From Parahoeflea alexandrii (GTDB taxonomy: Bacteria; Pseudomonadota; Alphaproteobacteria; Rhizobiales; Rhizobiaceae), in assembly GCF_027214025.1 (NCBI RefSeq), contig NZ_JAPWHB010000007.1:175633-239632 (forward strand): a stretch of DNA of 64,000 nucleotides. The letters run 5' to 3'. The translations under genes were made by a program, and so were the position numbers. Below are positions 62,812-64,000 of this stretch, one piece after another. Every line of letters starts with the position of its first letter. The first letter of the stretch is position 1. Under the pieces are notes generated by a model. The model was not told where the DNA came from, made no database searches, and saw only the letters and a program-made list of their open reading frames with translations.

Positions 62812-63308
62812 GCTGGTTCCACCCGCACTTGTGACAGGGAGCCGAGCGAACGGACATCTCCGGTCGTGAACAGAGTGGCGAGATTGACAATGACCACGAA
62901 GCCGGAGGTGCGCCGGACGACGCCTGCGATGTAATCAGATGGCCACCGGACGCCTATATCCGGAGCGCCCTCGATGGCGTCGCACCGGAATGCGGTCACC
63001 TCGAACACGCGGTCGGCCAGCAGGCCGAGCGTTAACGCCCGGCCTTCCAGCGGGACATCGATCACCAGAATACGCGTGTGCGGCGTTTTCTGGGTTGCGG
63101 TCATGCCAAGACGCAGGCGAAGGTCAATGACCGGCACTCCCTGTCCGCGCACGTCCCTCAGGCCAAGCAGGTAATCGGGGCCATTGGGGATCCGGAAGGG
63201 ATCCTCGTGATCGAGGATCTCCCGGACGACTTCAACCGGAACGGCAAAGCATTCGTCTGCAAGGCTGAACGTTACATATTGAGCTTCAGACTCCGGATTG
63301 GCCATCAT
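62808..63308 (-). CDS. cheW: CheW coupling protein
   Basis: The 166-residue single-domain CheW has the CheW/SH3-like pattern: [60 protein letters not shown] and [20 protein letters not shown]. It couples receptors to the CheA kinase, which is not in this window. It overlaps both flanking genes by 4 bases. Confidence 0.95.
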   Translation of the reverse strand: MMANPESEAQYVTFSLADECFAVPVEVVREILDHEDPFRIPNGPDYLLGLRDVRGQGVPVIDLRLRLGMTATQKTPHTRILVIDVPLEGRALTLGLLADRVFEVTAFRCDAIEGAPDIGVRWPSDYIAGVVRRTSGFVVIVNLATLFTTGDVRSLGSLSQVRVEPA

Positions 63309-64000
63309 GCGCTCTCCTTGAAATTCGCATCTTCCCCGTCAGGTCCGCCCATCGCCATGTCGATGCTGAAACCAGAAGACTTCTTTGGGGCGGTCTTGTT
63401 AGGCTGAGCTGTCTTCTTGGCGGGTGATGGCGTAGCCATCCGGGCAGCGGTTTTCTTGAGCTGTTGGACCTGGCTGTTGTCAGTTGAGCCGGCGGCAGTA
63501 TCGACCTTGAAGAAGGCGATGGATGCCTGAAGCTCTTCGGCCTGGGCCGCGAGCTCTTCGGACGTCGCCGACATCTCCTCAGATGCGCCAGCGTTCTGCT
63601 GGGTCACCTTGTCGAGCTGCTGGATCGCCTCGTTGATCTGCGAGGAGCCGATATCCTGTTCGCGGCAGGCGGCCGAGATCTCGGCAACCAGTTCCGCGGT
63701 CTTGCGGATATCGGGAACGAGGCGGGTCAGCATTTCGCCGGCCTGGGTGGCGACAGTGACGGTTTCCCCCGAGAGGCCCGAGATTTCGGCCGCTGCCGCC
63801 TGGCTGCGCTCGGCAAGCTTGCGCACTTCAGAAGCCACGACCGCAAAGCCCTTGCCATGCTCGCCGGCGCGTGCCGCTTCGACGGCTGCGTTCAGCGCGA
63901 GCAGGTCGGTCTGGCGCGCGATCTCCTGAACGATGGAAATCTTCTCTGCGATGGTGCGCATGGCGTTCACGGCGCGGTCCACGGCATTGCCGCTTTCCTC
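63305..64000 (-). CDS. Methyl-accepting chemotaxis protein, C-terminal part only
   Basis: The frame runs off the right edge and holds the last 231 residues. The conserved signalling tip is present ([20 protein letters not shown], then [20 protein letters not shown]), followed by the descending helix with methylation-type Glu/Gln pairs and the region ending [20 protein letters not shown] Pro/Lys/Ala-rich linker leads to a tail with [14 protein letters not shown]. The sensor domain and any membrane helices are outside the window. It is the first gene of the che set visible here. Confidence 0.93.
   Translation of the reverse strand, partial: EESGNAVDRAVNAMRTIAEKISIVQEIARQTDLLALNAAVEAARAGEHGKGFAVVASEVRKLAERSQAAAAEISGLSGETVTVATQAGEMLTRLVPDIRKTAELVAEISAACREQDIGSSQINEAIQQLDKVTQQNAGASEEMSATSEELAAQAEELQASIAFFKVDTAAGSTDNSQVQQLKKTAARMATPSPAKKTAQPNKTAPKKSSGFSIDMAMGGPDGEDANFKESA

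Noticed and set aside
1..64000. CRISPR arrays, tRNA, rRNA or phage structural genes
   Set aside because: No regularly spaced repeats, tRNA-like cloverleaf ends, rRNA sequence or phage proteins were noticed on reading through.

Overview
The window is GC-rich DNA from an alphaproteobacterium, most likely a member of the Hyphomicrobiales (Rhizobiales). The evidence is gene content and style: bet genes tied to a ProU-type ABC transporter, several Liv-type ABC systems next to acyl-CoA enzymes, a soluble Che-associated protein beside cheB/cheR/cheW, and a VirC1-like ParA. No rRNA, tRNA or CRISPR was seen.

Layout. (1) 1-2.7 kb: end of a GntR/FCD regulator, a DAO-type FAD oxidoreductase and an SDR. 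(2) 3.1-12.1 kb: a six-gene leftward choline/glycine betaine operon (betB, betA, binding protein, ATPase, double-length permease, betI). It is divergent from a 3-hydroxyisobutyrate-dehydrogenase-like gene across two palindromic operators. (3) 12.1-13.2 kb: a stretch of broken gene and IS fragments. (4) 13.2-15.9 kb: MFS and LysE exporters with a TetR regulator. (5) Module B, 16.8-26.0 kb: TetR, a full Liv ABC transporter (K,H,M,G,F), SDR, acyl-CoA ligase, a DUF35 protein and an SCP2-type thiolase. (6) Module C, 26.7-44.0 kb: divergent TetR, GH105-like hydrolase, LivH, LivM, a LivG-LivF fusion, alpha-methylacyl-CoA racemase, acyl-CoA dehydrogenase, class III CoA transferase, LivK, acyl-CoA ligase, an indolepyruvate:ferredoxin-oxidoreductase-type fusion, and an ACAD10/11-like dehydrogenase plus kinase pair. 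(7) Module D, 45.0-57.3 kb: TetR, Liv ABC transporter (G,F,K,H,M), ligase, NTF2-like protein, enoyl-CoA hydratase, two acyl-CoA dehydrogenases and an aldehyde dehydrogenase. (8) 58.2-64 kb: ParA-like ATPase, then a leftward chemotaxis operon (MCP, CheW, CheR, CheB, soluble Che-associated protein).

The main pattern is modular. Three independent cassettes, each made of a TetR regulator, a Liv-type importer and CoA-ester enzymes, lie side by side. Degraded IS6-family transposase relics sit at every boundary (about 15.95-16.76, 26.11-26.63, 43.99-44.70 and 57.34-58.09 kb). Modules B and D are each incomplete for beta-oxidation but complement one another. Module C carries unusual chemistry: a sugar-acid hydrolase, a racemase, an oxoacid oxidoreductase and a 4-hydroxyacyl-CoA-type kinase/dehydrogenase pair. 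No single known pathway that I recognise contains this combination, so module C is the best candidate here for an undescribed catabolic system.
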